Positions 6,813 through 15,451 of a stretch of DNA of 64,000 nt are shown here, in pieces. Both the position numbers and the translations under genes were made by a program. The notes below the pieces were generated by a model that saw nothing but the letters and a program-made list of their open reading frames with translations, did no database searches and was not told the origin of the DNA. This DNA is from Cohnella sp. OV330. GTDB taxonomy: Bacteria > Bacillota > Bacilli > Paenibacillales > Paenibacillaceae. How positions within the stretch are numbered: position 1 is the first letter of the stretch; the number at the start of each line of letters is the position of its first letter. The DNA lies in assembly GCF_900112065.1 (NCBI RefSeq), contig NZ_FOKE01000004.1, positions 372,001 through 436,000 on the forward strand, written 5' to 3'.

Positions 6813-7994
6813 ATGTTCAAATACGCTTTGCTTTTTTTCCTCGTCATGTTCATGATCGGAACGGATACGTTCCTCATCTCGCCGCTGCTCCCCGAGCTGC
6901 AGGCCGCATTCGGCGTCCGGACCGAGTTGGCCGGCTGGATGCTCGGCGCCTATACGCTTGGCTCCGCCGCGTTCGCCCTGATCGCAGGGCCGCTGTCGGA
7001 CGGCTGGAACCGGCGAATCGTTCTGCTGTGCGGCCTGATTGCCTTCTCCGCGTCGACGTTCCTCTGCGGATTCGCCGACAGCTTCTGGACGATGTGCTTG
7101 TTCCGGCTGGCTGCCGGCATCAGCGCCGCGTTCACGGCTCCCCAAGTTTGGGCCTCCATCCCCTCCGTCATGCCCGCGTCCAAAATCGCCAAGACGATGG
7201 GCGTCGCCTATGCCGGACTTGCTGCGTCTCAAGCGTTCGGCGTGCCGATCGGCAGCCGGCTCGCGTCCGCCGGATGGCCGGTGCCGTTCTGGACGATCGG
7301 CGCGGCGTCGCTTGCGCTTGCCGCTTTCGCTTTCTGGCAGCTGCCGGACATCAAGCCTGCGGCGGCAGTCGGACGCATCGCGATATTCAGCCGCTATCGG
7401 CCGTTGATTCGCAGCGCCAAAGCTCGCGGCGGCTTTACCGCCTATCTCCTTCTGCACCTCGGCGGAGGCACCGCGTTCGCTTTTGCCGGCAAGTGGATGT
7501 CCGACCGCTTCGGACTGACCGTCGGACAGATCGGCATCGCCATGCTTTTCCTCGGGCTGGGCAATATGCTCGGCTCCACGGTCAGCGCGGCTGCGTCCCG
7601 CCGCTTCGGCGCGGCTGGCACCGTGTACGCCGGCATGCCGTTGCTGATCGCGTTGTATGCGCTGCTGCCCCGGCTTCCGCATCTGTCCTTGGCGACGGTT
7701 TGCTACGTGATCATTTTCGCCGTGCTCGGAATCCTCTTCCCGATCGTCATGGGCGCGCTCACGTCGCTCGACGCATCGCTCCGCGGCACGATCTCGAGTC
7801 TCGCCAACGCGACCATGAACGGCGCGAATACGGTCGGGGCTTGGGTCGCCGGCCTGCTCTACGTTCAGCTCGGCGGGTATATGCCGATCGGGTTTTTCGC
7901 ATCGGTTAGTCTCGCGCTCTCTCTTGCCGCATTCGCGGCGAGCGGCGTCTTCGTCCGCCGTCAGGAGCGGGCGGACAGCCGCGGGCAAGCTTGA
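6813..7994 (+). CDS. MFS transporter, DHA1-type
   Basis: A 393-residue major facilitator protein with about 12 predicted membrane segments. It begins MFKYALLFFLVMFMIGTDTF and has the cytoplasmic loop motif GPLSDGWNRR after TM2, a variant of motif A. Length and layout are those of drug/proton or sugar efflux antiporters of the DHA1 group. The ATG at 6813 follows GGGAG; the frame extends 24 codons upstream without a good ribosome site, through the palindrome, so the longer form is rejected. Substrate unknown; the divergent WYL regulator suggests inducible efflux. Confidence 0.87.
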   Translation: MFKYALLFFLVMFMIGTDTFLISPLLPELQAAFGVRTELAGWMLGAYTLGSAAFALIAGPLSDGWNRRIVLLCGLIAFSASTFLCGFADSFWTMCLFRLAAGISAAFTAPQVWASIPSVMPASKIAKTMGVAYAGLAASQAFGVPIGSRLASAGWPVPFWTIGAASLALAAFAFWQLPDIKPAAAVGRIAIFSRYRPLIRSAKARGGFTAYLLLHLGGGTAFAFAGKWMSDRFGLTVGQIGIAMLFLGLGNMLGSTVSAAASRRFGAAGTVYAGMPLLIALYALLPRLPHLSLATVCYVIIFAVLGILFPIVMGALTSLDASLRGTISSLANATMNGANTVGAWVAGLLYVQLGGYMPIGFFASVSLALSLAAFAASGVFVRRQERADSRGQA

Positions 7995-8028
7995 CGCCCC
8001 GCGCCTGCCCTCCTGCGTCGCAAAAGTC

Positions 8029-8919
8029 TCATTCCGGCATTTCGCGAAGCGGAATCGACACGGTCTCGGGCTCGGTCGGCGTCAGGCTGCCGCCTTTGGG
8101 CTCGATCGTGAGCAGCACGGATTCCCATTCCTCGGGGCGTATGTTCGCGGCATACAGATGCGCGCGGCTGTCATGGAAGCTCAGCAATCCAAGATTAGCG
8201 CTCGTTGCCCCGGACCTGGCCCATGCTTGGACGTCAGTGCGGGCAGAAGGCAAAAGCCCCTCCATCAGCAAAAAGAGTTCGTGCGTGCGCGCGTTCACCC
8301 ATAACGTCTCTTTCGCTCCGGCCGGCAGTCCGACCTTCATCCCGGCGAGCCCGCTCTCTCCGGATTTGTAAACGACCGTATCCGGTTCGCCGAGAACCGA
8401 AACGCCTTCCGGCTCATGCAAACGCGCATAGCCGGCGGGGCTTAATACGTTTCCTGCTTCCTGCGCGTCCTCTCGCGCAAACGGGTGGAGCAGCAGAAGC
8501 GCGACCGCGACAGTCGCGCCGAGTCCGCAGGCCGCGGCGAATGCCGGTCTCCGCGCTGCCGCAAGCAGCGCGCGCGTCGCGCGTCTGGCATACGCGTATA
8601 TGCCGGCACGCAGCAACAAGCTGCGTCGCCGACCCGCCGACAACGCCAACGCTTCGCCTGGCCGCGCGGCGAAATCCGCCGACGCGGCCTTCCGCCTCGG
8701 CGCAGCCCGATCGGCAGGCCGATACGCATCGCGCCCGGCAGGCAGATTCGAAGGGCCGCGCTCGCCGCCCAGCAGGGCAGCCCACTGCGCGTATACGTCG
8801 CCGCAATCGCGGCATCCGTCCCCGTGCGCCAAGAGCGCTTGCGCGTCCCGCGCGTTTAGCCTGCCGCTCAGCAGATCGACCCAGCGTTCCTCAGGAACGC
8901 CGCACGAACGTTCATTCAT
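8029..8919 (-). CDS. RskA-type anti-sigma factor
   Basis: A 296-residue membrane anti-sigma factor. The N-terminal part has a zinc-finger-like HGDGCRDC within a region resembling the anti-sigma domain. A basic linker leads to one membrane segment (AAACGLGATVAVALLLLHPF, about residue 128-147). The outer C-terminal part matches the RskA anti-sigma-K domain: LGEPDTVVYKS, LPAGAKETLWVNA and a terminal TIEPKGGSLTPTEP. It overlaps the sigma gene by 8 nt, so the two are translationally coupled. It is expected to hold that sigma factor at the membrane. Confidence 0.88.
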   Translation of the reverse strand: MNERSCGVPEERWVDLLSGRLNARDAQALLAHGDGCRDCGDVYAQWAALLGGERGPSNLPAGRDAYRPADRAAPRRKAASADFAARPGEALALSAGRRRSLLLRAGIYAYARRATRALLAAARRPAFAAACGLGATVAVALLLLHPFAREDAQEAGNVLSPAGYARLHEPEGVSVLGEPDTVVYKSGESGLAGMKVGLPAGAKETLWVNARTHELFLLMEGLLPSARTDVQAWARSGATSANLGLLSFHDSRAHLYAANIRPEEWESVLLTIEPKGGSLTPTEPETVSIPLREMPE

Positions 8920-9514
8920 GCCCGCCGCCTCCTTCCCCGGCGCCCCAGCCCATGCGGTCGAGCGCCTTGCGCAAGTGACCCAAGCCGTAGCGCACGCGGG
9001 ATTTGACCGTGCCTAGCGGGACATGCCAAGCATCGGCCAGCTCTTTGTGGCTGCGCGGCGTGAAGTACGCGGCCGCCAGCGCCTCGCGCTGCACGCCCGG
9101 CAGCTGGCCGAGCGCGCTGCGCACCGCTTCGCGCTCCATGCGCGCCAGCACCGCCGTCTCCGGCTGCGCGCTCGCCGCGCTCGCGGCGGACGCGTCCTCG
9201 GCCTCGCCGCGGAGCACCGTCCGGCTGCGCTTGCGGATCCGGTCGAGGCATCTGCTTTTTACCTGCACGGCGAGCCATGCTTGCGCCGAACCGCGAGAAG
9301 CGTCGTATCGGCCCGGACTTCGAATGACGCCAAGAAGCACGTCATGAACGGCGTCCTCCGCCTCCATCCGGTCTCCGAGCAGGTGGCAAGCCAGCGGCAG
9401 GAGATGGGGCACGGCCTGCTCGTACAGCTTTTCGAAAGCCCGCGGATCGCCTTCCTCCATTTTTTTCAGCCATTCGGCCATCTCCAGGACAGCCTCCGCC
9501 GAAGTCCCGTTCAT
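8912..9514 (-). CDS. ECF RNA polymerase sigma factor
   Basis: A 200-residue extracytoplasmic-function sigma factor. Region 2 includes FEKLYEQAVPHLLPLA and MEAEDAVHDVLLGV; region 4 has LPGVQREALAAAYFTPRSHKELADAWHVPLGTVKSRVRYGLGHLRKAL as a helix-turn-helix. An Ala/Ser-rich linker joins them, and the tail is Gly-rich. The partner anti-sigma of RskA type makes a SigK-like ECF group likely. GGAGGGG precedes the ATG. It is divergent from the NEW3-ABC genes, which are candidate targets. Confidence 0.9.
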   Translation of the reverse strand: MNGTSAEAVLEMAEWLKKMEEGDPRAFEKLYEQAVPHLLPLACHLLGDRMEAEDAVHDVLLGVIRSPGRYDASRGSAQAWLAVQVKSRCLDRIRKRSRTVLRGEAEDASAASAASAQPETAVLARMEREAVRSALGQLPGVQREALAAAYFTPRSHKELADAWHVPLGTVKSRVRYGLGHLRKALDRMGWGAGEGGGGHE

Positions 9515-9625
9515 GTCGCTCGTTCCCCTCCGTCGACAGTCGTTTTTACTATATTCATAGCAGATCGAGGCTGGTCAGCGTAATGCGAAAACGCGATTTT
9601 TATCTGATTTTAAGCTTGTTTTAAG

Positions 9626-9647
9626 CGATTTTTTATGTAAAAAATCG
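9626..9647. promoter_or_regulatory. AT-rich inverted repeat in the sigma/NEW3 divergent region
   Basis: CGATTTTTT-ATGT-AAAAAATCG has perfect 9-bp arms and a 4-nt centre. Just upstream TTTTAAGC occurs twice (9608-9626). No gene ends here, so an operator or 5'-leader structure is likelier than a terminator. Confidence 0.4.
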
Positions 9648-9723
9648 GCCCAAAATTAAATCCGTGATGTTCCTTCCCGCGTACTCCAGGTGAAAAAAAG
9701 ATTGCCGGGAGGTCTTGAAAATC

Positions 9724-10884
9724 ATGTTCAAACCAAGATTGGGAAAATGGGCTAGCTTCGCGACGACACTGCTGATGGCGCTCGGCGTGCTCGGGATCTC
9801 CGCGCCCGTATCGGCCGCAGGAACCGCCAAGCTGTACACGCCTTATGTCAGCCTGTCGGCCGCGCCGGGCGAATCGATCACGTACGACGTCGACCTGATC
9901 AACGACGGCGACGGCATTCAGACCGCGGCGCTGAGCTACACGGCGCCGTCCAAGGACTGGAAGACCGATCTGACCGCAGGCGGTCATCCGATCTCCGAGG
10001 TCGCGGTCAAGCCGCACGAGTCGCAGACGGCATCGTTAAGCGTGCTCGTGCCGTTCGAAGTCGCGAAGGGCAGCTACGCGCTCCAGCTGAACGCAGGCGC
10101 ATTCGGCAGCCTGACGCTCAAGATCAACGTGACCGAGCAGGGCACCTACAAGACGGAGCTTAGCGCCGAGCAGCCGAACATGGAAGGCCACAGCGATTCC
10201 ACCTTCACTTATAACTTGACGCTTGCGAACCGGACCGCCAGCAAGCAGCAGTACGCCTTGACCGCCGAGCCGCCGGCCGGATGGGACGCGCGGTTCAGCT
10301 CCGGGGGCAATAACGTGACGGCCGTCGACATCGAGCCGAACGCGACCTCGTCGATCACGCTGACGCTGACGCCATCCGAAAAAGCAGAGGCGAATACGTA
10401 CAAAATCCCCGTCCATGCGGCCAACAGCAGCACCTCCGCCGACGTCACGATGGAGGCGGTCATCACGGGCACCTACGGCATCGACCTGACGACAAGCAAC
10501 CAGGTGCTCAGCGCAAACGTAACGGCCGGCGGGAAGCGGACGCTGGAGCTTGCCGTCAAAAACACGGGCACAGCCGAGCTGACGAACGTCAGCCTTACCA
10601 ACACCGCGCCGACCGATTGGGAAGTCACGTTCGAGCCGAAGACGATTCCGTCGATCAAAGCGGGCGAATCGGTGCCCGTCACGGCCACCATTCACAGCTC
10701 GGACAAATCGCTGTCCGGCGATTATGTCGTCGGGCTGACTGCGCAGGCAGCCGAAAAATCGGCCGACGCCGCCATCCGCGTAACCGTCAAAACCTCGGTG
10801 CTGTGGGGCTGGATCGGCGTGCTCATCATCCTCGTCGTGCTGGCCGGCGTCTATTGGCTGTTCCGTAAATACGGGAGGCGTTAA
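9724..10884 (+). CDS. Exported NEW3-domain protein with C-terminal membrane anchor
   Basis: A 386-residue protein with a signal peptide (FATTLLMALGVLGISAPVSAA, cleavage after about residue 33), three or so beta-sandwich repeats of about 105 residues, and one C-terminal membrane helix (VLWGWIGVLIILVVLAGVYWLF) ending in basic residues. The repeats contain W-D/W-E segments such as GWDARF and DWEVTF followed by AGES-V-VTATIHS, typical of the NPCBM-associated NEW3 domain. It would sit on the outer membrane face. The ATG at 9724 is preferred over a TTG at 9715 that lies only 2 nt after GGAGG. It is followed after 3 nt by an ABC ATPase gene. Function unknown. Confidence 0.8.
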   Translation: MFKPRLGKWASFATTLLMALGVLGISAPVSAAGTAKLYTPYVSLSAAPGESITYDVDLINDGDGIQTAALSYTAPSKDWKTDLTAGGHPISEVAVKPHESQTASLSVLVPFEVAKGSYALQLNAGAFGSLTLKINVTEQGTYKTELSAEQPNMEGHSDSTFTYNLTLANRTASKQQYALTAEPPAGWDARFSSGGNNVTAVDIEPNATSSITLTLTPSEKAEANTYKIPVHAANSSTSADVTMEAVITGTYGIDLTTSNQVLSANVTAGGKRTLELAVKNTGTAELTNVSLTNTAPTDWEVTFEPKTIPSIKAGESVPVTATIHSSDKSLSGDYVVGLTAQAAEKSADAAIRVTVKTSVLWGWIGVLIILVVLAGVYWLFRKYGRR

Positions 10885-10887
10885 GCC

Positions 10888-11883
10888 ATGGAGGAAACCG
10901 TAATCGAACTTAGCCGCCTGACCAAGCGTTACGGTGAATTCACCGCCGTATCCGAGTTGGACCTGTCCATTCGCAGAGGAGAAATATTCGGCCTGCTCGG
11001 GCCGAACGGCGCAGGCAAAACGACGACCATTCTCATGATGCTCGGGCTCGCCGAGCCCACGAGCGGGCATGCCAGCGTGTGCGGCATCGACGCCACGCGC
11101 AATCCGATCGAGGTGAAGCGCAGAGTCGGATACATGCCGGACGACATCGGCTTCTATGAGGACCGGACCGGGCTCGACAACCTGATGTATACGGCCATGT
11201 TGAACCGGGTGCCCGAAGCCGAAGCCAGGCAGCGGGCGATCGAGCTGCTCGACAAAGTAGGGCTTGGCTCCGCGGCCGGCAAAAAAACGGGCGCCTACTC
11301 TAGGGGCATGCGGCAGCGCCTCGGCCTCGCCGACGTGCTGATCAAGCGGCCCGAAGTCGTCATCCTCGACGAGCCGACGCTCGGGATCGATCCCGAGGGC
11401 GTACGCGAGCTGCTCGCGCTCATACGGGAGCTCAGCCGCGACGAGGGGCTCACCGTGCTGCTGTCTTCGCACCATCTGCACCAAGTGCAACAAATTTGCG
11501 ACCGCGTCGGCCTGTTCGTCGGCGGCCGGCTCATCGCCTCCGGCGACCTTGCCGCCTTGTCGCAGCTGCTGGACGGCAGCTCGCCCTATGCCGTCGAGCT
11601 GGACGTCGGCGGCTGGTCCGAAACGCTCGGTTCCGCGCTGCGCGGGCTAGCGCGTGTGACCGCCGTCGACCTGCAGGAGACGGATGCCCTCAGCGCCGCG
11701 GACCGGTCGGACGGCGTGGTCACCGTCCGCGTAACCGGCACGGACGACATCGCCGCCGAGCTGGCCGCGGCCGTCGTCGGCAGCGGCGCCTCTCTCCTCG
11801 GCTTGCGCCCGCTGCGCTACGGGCTAGACGAGATTTATCACCGTTACTTTGAAGGAGGGAATCCCGTTGGCCAACTTCATTGA
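10888..11883 (+). CDS. ABC transporter ATP-binding protein
   Basis: A 331-residue ATPase with Walker [10 protein letters not shown] (about residues 38-46), the signature [15 protein letters not shown], Walker [14 protein letters not shown] and the switch His in SSHHLHQV. The C-terminal 100 residues extend beyond the core domain, as in CcmA/NatA-type exporters. GGGAGG for this gene lies within the end of the NEW3 gene, and its own 3' end carries the ribosome site of the permease, so the three are one operon. It powers the permease encoded next. Confidence 0.94.
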   Translation: MEETVIELSRLTKRYGEFTAVSELDLSIRRGEIFGLLGPNGAGKTTTILMMLGLAEPTSGHASVCGIDATRNPIEVKRRVGYMPDDIGFYEDRTGLDNLMYTAMLNRVPEAEARQRAIELLDKVGLGSAAGKKTGAYSRGMRQRLGLADVLIKRPEVVILDEPTLGIDPEGVRELLALIRELSRDEGLTVLLSSHHLHQVQQICDRVGLFVGGRLIASGDLAALSQLLDGSSPYAVELDVGGWSETLGSALRGLARVTAVDLQETDALSAADRSDGVVTVRVTGTDDIAAELAAAVVGSGASLLGLRPLRYGLDEIYHRYFEGGNPVGQLH

Positions 11884-12910
11884 AAAGCTAAGGCCCGCGC
11901 TCGCCGGAACAGGAGAGCGGCGTCTAGCGGCGTCCGCGCTCCGCGGCCCCTCCCCCTTCTGGGTCATGGTCCGCAAGGAATTCGGCGATCATATCCGCAG
12001 CTGGCGGTTCGTCATCCTGCTCGCCATCGTCGTCCTGGCATGCGCCGGCTCGCTGTACGCGTCCGTCTCCGCGCTAAAGGACGGACAATCGGCGAGCGCC
12101 GCGTCAGGCGAAGGCAGCTCCAGCTTTCTGTTTCTGAAAATGTTCACCGAAACGGACGGCTCGCTGCCCGGCTTCCTGACGTTCCTGTCCTTTCTGGCGC
12201 CGCTGATCGGCATCGCGCTCGGCTTCGACTCCGTCAACACGGAGCGCAACAAGGGCACGCTCAGCAGACTGCTGTCCCAGCCCTTGTACAGGGACGACTT
12301 TCTGAACGCCAAGTTCGTCGCCGGCCTCTTGCTCATCGCGGTCGTCATCTTCTCCCTCGGCTTCCTCGTCATGGGCATGGGCTTGTTCACGATCGGCTAC
12401 CCGCCGACGCCCGAGGAGTTTTGGCGCGTCGTCGTCATGCTGCTGATCACGGTCGTCTACGTCGGCTTGTGGCTGAACCTCTCGCTGCTGTTTTCGGTCC
12501 GCTTCCGCCAGGCGGCGACCTCGGCGCTTTGCGGCATCGCGCTGTGGATCTTCTTCCTCGTCTTCTATGGCATGATCGTGAGTCTCGTCGGCAATGCGAC
12601 TTCGCCTGCAGAGACGGCCGCCGCCAGTGTCGTCATCAGACATCAAGACTGGATGATGCTGCTCTCGCGGCTGTCGCCCGCCTATTTGTTCCAGGAAGCC
12701 GCCTCGACGCTGATGCTGCCGGATACGAGGACCCTTAATCCTTTTATCACCCAGGATCAAGCGTACCTGGCCATTAATGCGCCGCTCTCGTTCGGCCAAA
12801 GTCTCCTGCTCGTATGGCCGCAGGTAGTAGCAATCGTGGCGGAGACGACCGTATCGTTCGCCGCCGCTTACGTCGCTTTTATGCGCCAAGAGATCAGGTC
12901 GCGCTCCTAG
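11867..12910 (+). CDS. ABC-2 type transporter permease
   Basis: A 347-residue membrane protein with six hydrophobic segments, the first after a 40-residue cytoplasmic N-terminus ([28 protein letters not shown]). A large outer loop follows TM1 and contains the Ser-rich stretch [11 protein letters not shown]. The conserved [22 protein letters not shown] after TM2 is typical of the ABC-2/NosY-like permease family. A TTG at 11867 with GAAGGAGGG 8 nt upstream is the likely start; the TTG at 11849 overlaps that site. It overlaps the ATPase gene by 17 nt. Substrate unknown. Confidence 0.85.
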   Translation: MANFIEKLRPALAGTGERRLAASALRGPSPFWVMVRKEFGDHIRSWRFVILLAIVVLACAGSLYASVSALKDGQSASAASGEGSSSFLFLKMFTETDGSLPGFLTFLSFLAPLIGIALGFDSVNTERNKGTLSRLLSQPLYRDDFLNAKFVAGLLLIAVVIFSLGFLVMGMGLFTIGYPPTPEEFWRVVVMLLITVVYVGLWLNLSLLFSVRFRQAATSALCGIALWIFFLVFYGMIVSLVGNATSPAETAAASVVIRHQDWMMLLSRLSPAYLFQEAASTLMLPDTRTLNPFITQDQAYLAINAPLSFGQSLLLVWPQVVAIVAETTVSFAAAYVAFMRQEIRSRS

Positions 12911-12955
12911 GCGGGCCCCCGTTTCGCGAATATATGCCTCTGCGAGGACCGGAGG

Positions 12956-13155
12956 GGGGCTTATCCCCTTCGCTCATCTACTCCCTCAAGCACCGGATGG
13001 GGCTAATCCCCTTCGCTCATCTACTCCCTCAAGCACCGGATGGGGCTAATCCCTTCGCTCATCTACTCCCTCAAGCACCGGAGAGGGCTTATCCACTTCG
13101 CTCATCACCTTTCACCCCTGCCAAGTGAGCGAACGGGATAAGCCCCATCCGGTGC
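12956..13155. repeat. Intergenic 43-bp tandem repeat with an inverted copy
   Basis: Units begin at 12956, 12999 and 13042 (43, 43 and 42 bp, nearly identical), followed by a truncated fourth at 13084-13108. Each contains GGGGCTAATCCCCTTCGCTC and ends in AAGCACCGGAT. At 13127-13155 a copy of the unit junction occurs in inverse orientation, able to pair with the direct units. The repeat fills the gap between the ABC permease stop and the padR promoter. A frame running through it gives only a repetitive peptide and is not a gene. Confidence 0.9.
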
Positions 13156-13207
13156 GCAAATACCGGGCCGAATTGCTACCCAGCGATTCGGTCCTCTTTT
13201 ATATATA

Positions 13208-13237
13208 TTGACATGATATATATCAGATCGATATAAT
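13208..13237 (+). promoter_or_regulatory. padR-efflux promoter with internal operator
   Basis: TTGACA (13208-13213), 18-nt spacer and TATAAT (13232-13237) are consensus sigma-A elements. The spacer begins with TGATATATATCA (13214-13225), a perfect 12-bp palindrome of the kind PadR repressors bind. Confidence 0.85.
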
Positions 13238-13277
13238 AGCTCTACACTCAGGCATGAAGGAAAGGAAGATCCGCCCC

Positions 13278-13802
13278 ATGAACAGTCAAGACGTCATTTT
13301 AGGCTTGCTGCACCGAGGCCCTCTATCCGGCTACGAGATCAAGCAGAAGCTCGAGATGCCGCTCTCGTTTTTTTTCGACGCCAGCTTCGGGACGATCTAT
13401 CCGACGCTCGCGAAGATGGAAGCGATGGGCTACATCGTGAAGGAAAGCGTCGTGCAGGAAGGTCGCCCGAATAAAAACGTATACTCGCTGACCGCGGAGG
13501 GCAAGACGCAATTCGAGCATTATTTGCATTCCCCCGTCGAGAAGGACAGCTATCGCTCCGACTTCCTCGTTCGGATGTTTTTCGGCGAATATTCGGACGA
13601 GGAGACGCTCGCCGACTGGATCCGCGACGAGATCCGCAAAGCGGAGTCGGCGGCCGCGCACCTGGACCAGATGAAGTCGGATTGGGCCGAAGGTATGCCG
13701 GCGTCGAAGACGCTGTGCCTGGCTATCGGCATCGAGCTGAACGCATCCAAGGGCCATACGCTGCGCGAGGCGCTCAAGCGACTTACGGGTTCGGAAGCCT
13801 AA
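13278..13802 (+). CDS. PadR family transcriptional regulator
   Basis: A 174-residue PadR protein. The winged helix begins MNSQDVILGLLHRGPLSGYEI and continues FGTIYPTLAKMEAMGYIVKE; a C-terminal helical region (Vir-like dimerisation domain) follows. The ATG at 13278 is preferred, with AAGGAAAGGAAG upstream; the ATG at 13254 has no ribosome site. The promoter contains a perfect palindrome between -35 and -10, so autorepression is expected. It is followed 37 nt later by an MFS efflux gene, the usual PadR target arrangement. Confidence 0.92.
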   Translation: MNSQDVILGLLHRGPLSGYEIKQKLEMPLSFFFDASFGTIYPTLAKMEAMGYIVKESVVQEGRPNKNVYSLTAEGKTQFEHYLHSPVEKDSYRSDFLVRMFFGEYSDEETLADWIRDEIRKAESAAAHLDQMKSDWAEGMPASKTLCLAIGIELNASKGHTLREALKRLTGSEA

Positions 13803-13839
13803 TGCCGAATTCCGATTGAAGAGAGGAGAATATTTACCG

Positions 13840-15390
13840 ATGTCGACCGTATCCAAAAAAACGGGATTGATCGTGTTATCCATGGCGCTCGGCCTGCTGA
13901 TGGCTTCGCTGGACAACACGATCGTGTCCGCCAGCATGAACAAAGTGATCGAGAACATCGGCGGATTCGAAAAAGTATCTTGGGTGTTCACCGCCTACAT
14001 GCTCGCTTCTACCAGCACGATGCTCATTTTCGGCAAGCTGTCCGACATGTTCGGACGCAAACGATTTTATTTGATCGGCATCGGCTTTTTCCTCCTCGGC
14101 TCCGCGCTGTGCGGGATGGCGCAGTCGATCGACCAACTGATCTGGTTCCGCGTCATCCAAGGCATAGGCTCCGGCTCTGTGTTCCCCATCTCCTTCTCCA
14201 TCATCTTCACGCTGTTCGCGGACCCGAAGCAGGCCGCGAAGCTGTCCGGCGTGATGGGCGCCGTATTCGGCCTATCCTCCGTGGCGGGTCCTCAGCTCGG
14301 CACGTTGATCTCCGAGCACATGAGTTGGCGCTGGTGCTTCTACGTGAACGTGCCGATCGGCATCGCTTCGATGCTCGTGCTCGTTTTCTCGCTTCGCGAA
14401 TCGAAGGCGGATAAAAAACCGCGTATCGACTATTGGGGCGCCTTTCTGCTTGTCGCCGCCACCGTCTCCACGCTCATGGCGCTCGAACTCGGCGGCAAAG
14501 ATTATGCCTGGGCCTCCTGGCAGATCCTTGGTTTGTTCGCGCTTGGCGCGATCGCCGGCGCATCGTTCCTCGCCGTGGAGCTGAAGGCGGAAGAGCCCGT
14601 GCTTCCTTTGTCCATTTTTAAAAACCGGCTCGTGCTCGGCGTCAGCCTGCTCTGCTTCTGCCAAGGCGTCATCATGTTTTCGGCCATTGCCTATCTTCCG
14701 CTATATGCGACGGCCGTTCTCGGAAAATCCAACTCGAACGGCATCTTGACGCCGATGATGGCTTCATTGATCGCCGGAGCGATCGTATCGGGATTTTTCG
14801 TCGCACGCTTTCGTTTCCGTACCGTGTTGTTCGCCAACATGGCGCTCGGCGTCGTTGCCGCCATTCTGCTTATGAACCTTTCTCCCGACATGGCTTATTG
14901 GCAGGTCATCGCCATCATGATCTTGCTCGGCCTCGGCGTCATCGGTCCGCTCATGAGCCTCGGCCAGACTGCGGTCGCCATGTCCGTTCATCCGCGCTAT
15001 ATCGGCATCTCCTCCTCGGTCGTCGGCTTTTGGCGCAACATCGGCGGCGTGATCGGCGCATCCGTCATGGCCGTGCTCGTCAATGCGAGCCTCAAGGACA
15101 GCTCGCGCGAAGCGATCGCCAAGTTCAGCATCCCTTCGGATCAAACCGGTACGCTGGCGAATCCGGAGACGGTCATCAAAGGCGCATCCAAACTGCCTGC
15201 GGACCTGCTCGCCTTCATGCGCGGCGAGATCGGCGGCGCGATCTCGCACGGCTTCGTCTTGTCTCTCGTCGTCATGATCGCAGGCGCGATCGTCGCGCTC
15301 TCGGTGGGCAATGCGCGGTACCGGAAGCAGGCCGACGCGATGCAGGCGCCGGATCCGGAAACTTCTACGCGTGCTACGATTGTCGGATAA
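13840..15390 (+). CDS. MFS multidrug efflux transporter, DHA2 (EmrB/QacA) type
   Basis: A 516-residue drug/proton antiporter with about 14 membrane segments. Motif D1 appears in TM1 as LLMASLDNTIVSAS, motif A as GKLSDMFGRKR after TM2, and the antiporter motif C-like region as GLSSVAGPQLGTLI in TM5. The ATG at 13840 follows GAGAGGAG; an earlier TTG is weaker. It is cotranscribed with padR. Substrates cannot be told from sequence. A hairpin at 15406-15444 ends the unit. Confidence 0.93.
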   Translation: MSTVSKKTGLIVLSMALGLLMASLDNTIVSASMNKVIENIGGFEKVSWVFTAYMLASTSTMLIFGKLSDMFGRKRFYLIGIGFFLLGSALCGMAQSIDQLIWFRVIQGIGSGSVFPISFSIIFTLFADPKQAAKLSGVMGAVFGLSSVAGPQLGTLISEHMSWRWCFYVNVPIGIASMLVLVFSLRESKADKKPRIDYWGAFLLVAATVSTLMALELGGKDYAWASWQILGLFALGAIAGASFLAVELKAEEPVLPLSIFKNRLVLGVSLLCFCQGVIMFSAIAYLPLYATAVLGKSNSNGILTPMMASLIAGAIVSGFFVARFRFRTVLFANMALGVVAAILLMNLSPDMAYWQVIAIMILLGLGVIGPLMSLGQTAVAMSVHPRYIGISSSVVGFWRNIGGVIGASVMAVLVNASLKDSSREAIAKFSIPSDQTGTLANPETVIKGASKLPADLLAFMRGEIGGAISHGFVLSLVVMIAGAIVALSVGNARYRKQADAMQAPDPETSTRATIVG

Positions 15391-15405
15391 GCGGCCAAAC
15401 GCGCA

Positions 15406-15444
15406 AAAAGGGACGGGCGCCAAACAGGCCGCTTCGTCCCTTTT
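15406..15444. terminator. Bidirectional terminator
   Basis: AAAAGGGACG (15406-15415) pairs with CGTCCCTTTT (15435-15444), followed by a T-rich stretch. It lies between the convergent MFS and alpha-glucosidase genes. Confidence 0.75.
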
Positions 15445-15451
15445 CCATTTT

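Noticed and set aside
12814..13128. 104-codon frame with repeated HLLPQAP peptide
   Set aside because: It is the translation of the 43-bp DNA repeat, starts inside the ABC permease gene in another phase and has no ribosome site.
12956..13155. CRISPR array
   Set aside because: The units are directly adjacent without unique spacers, and no cas genes are in the window.
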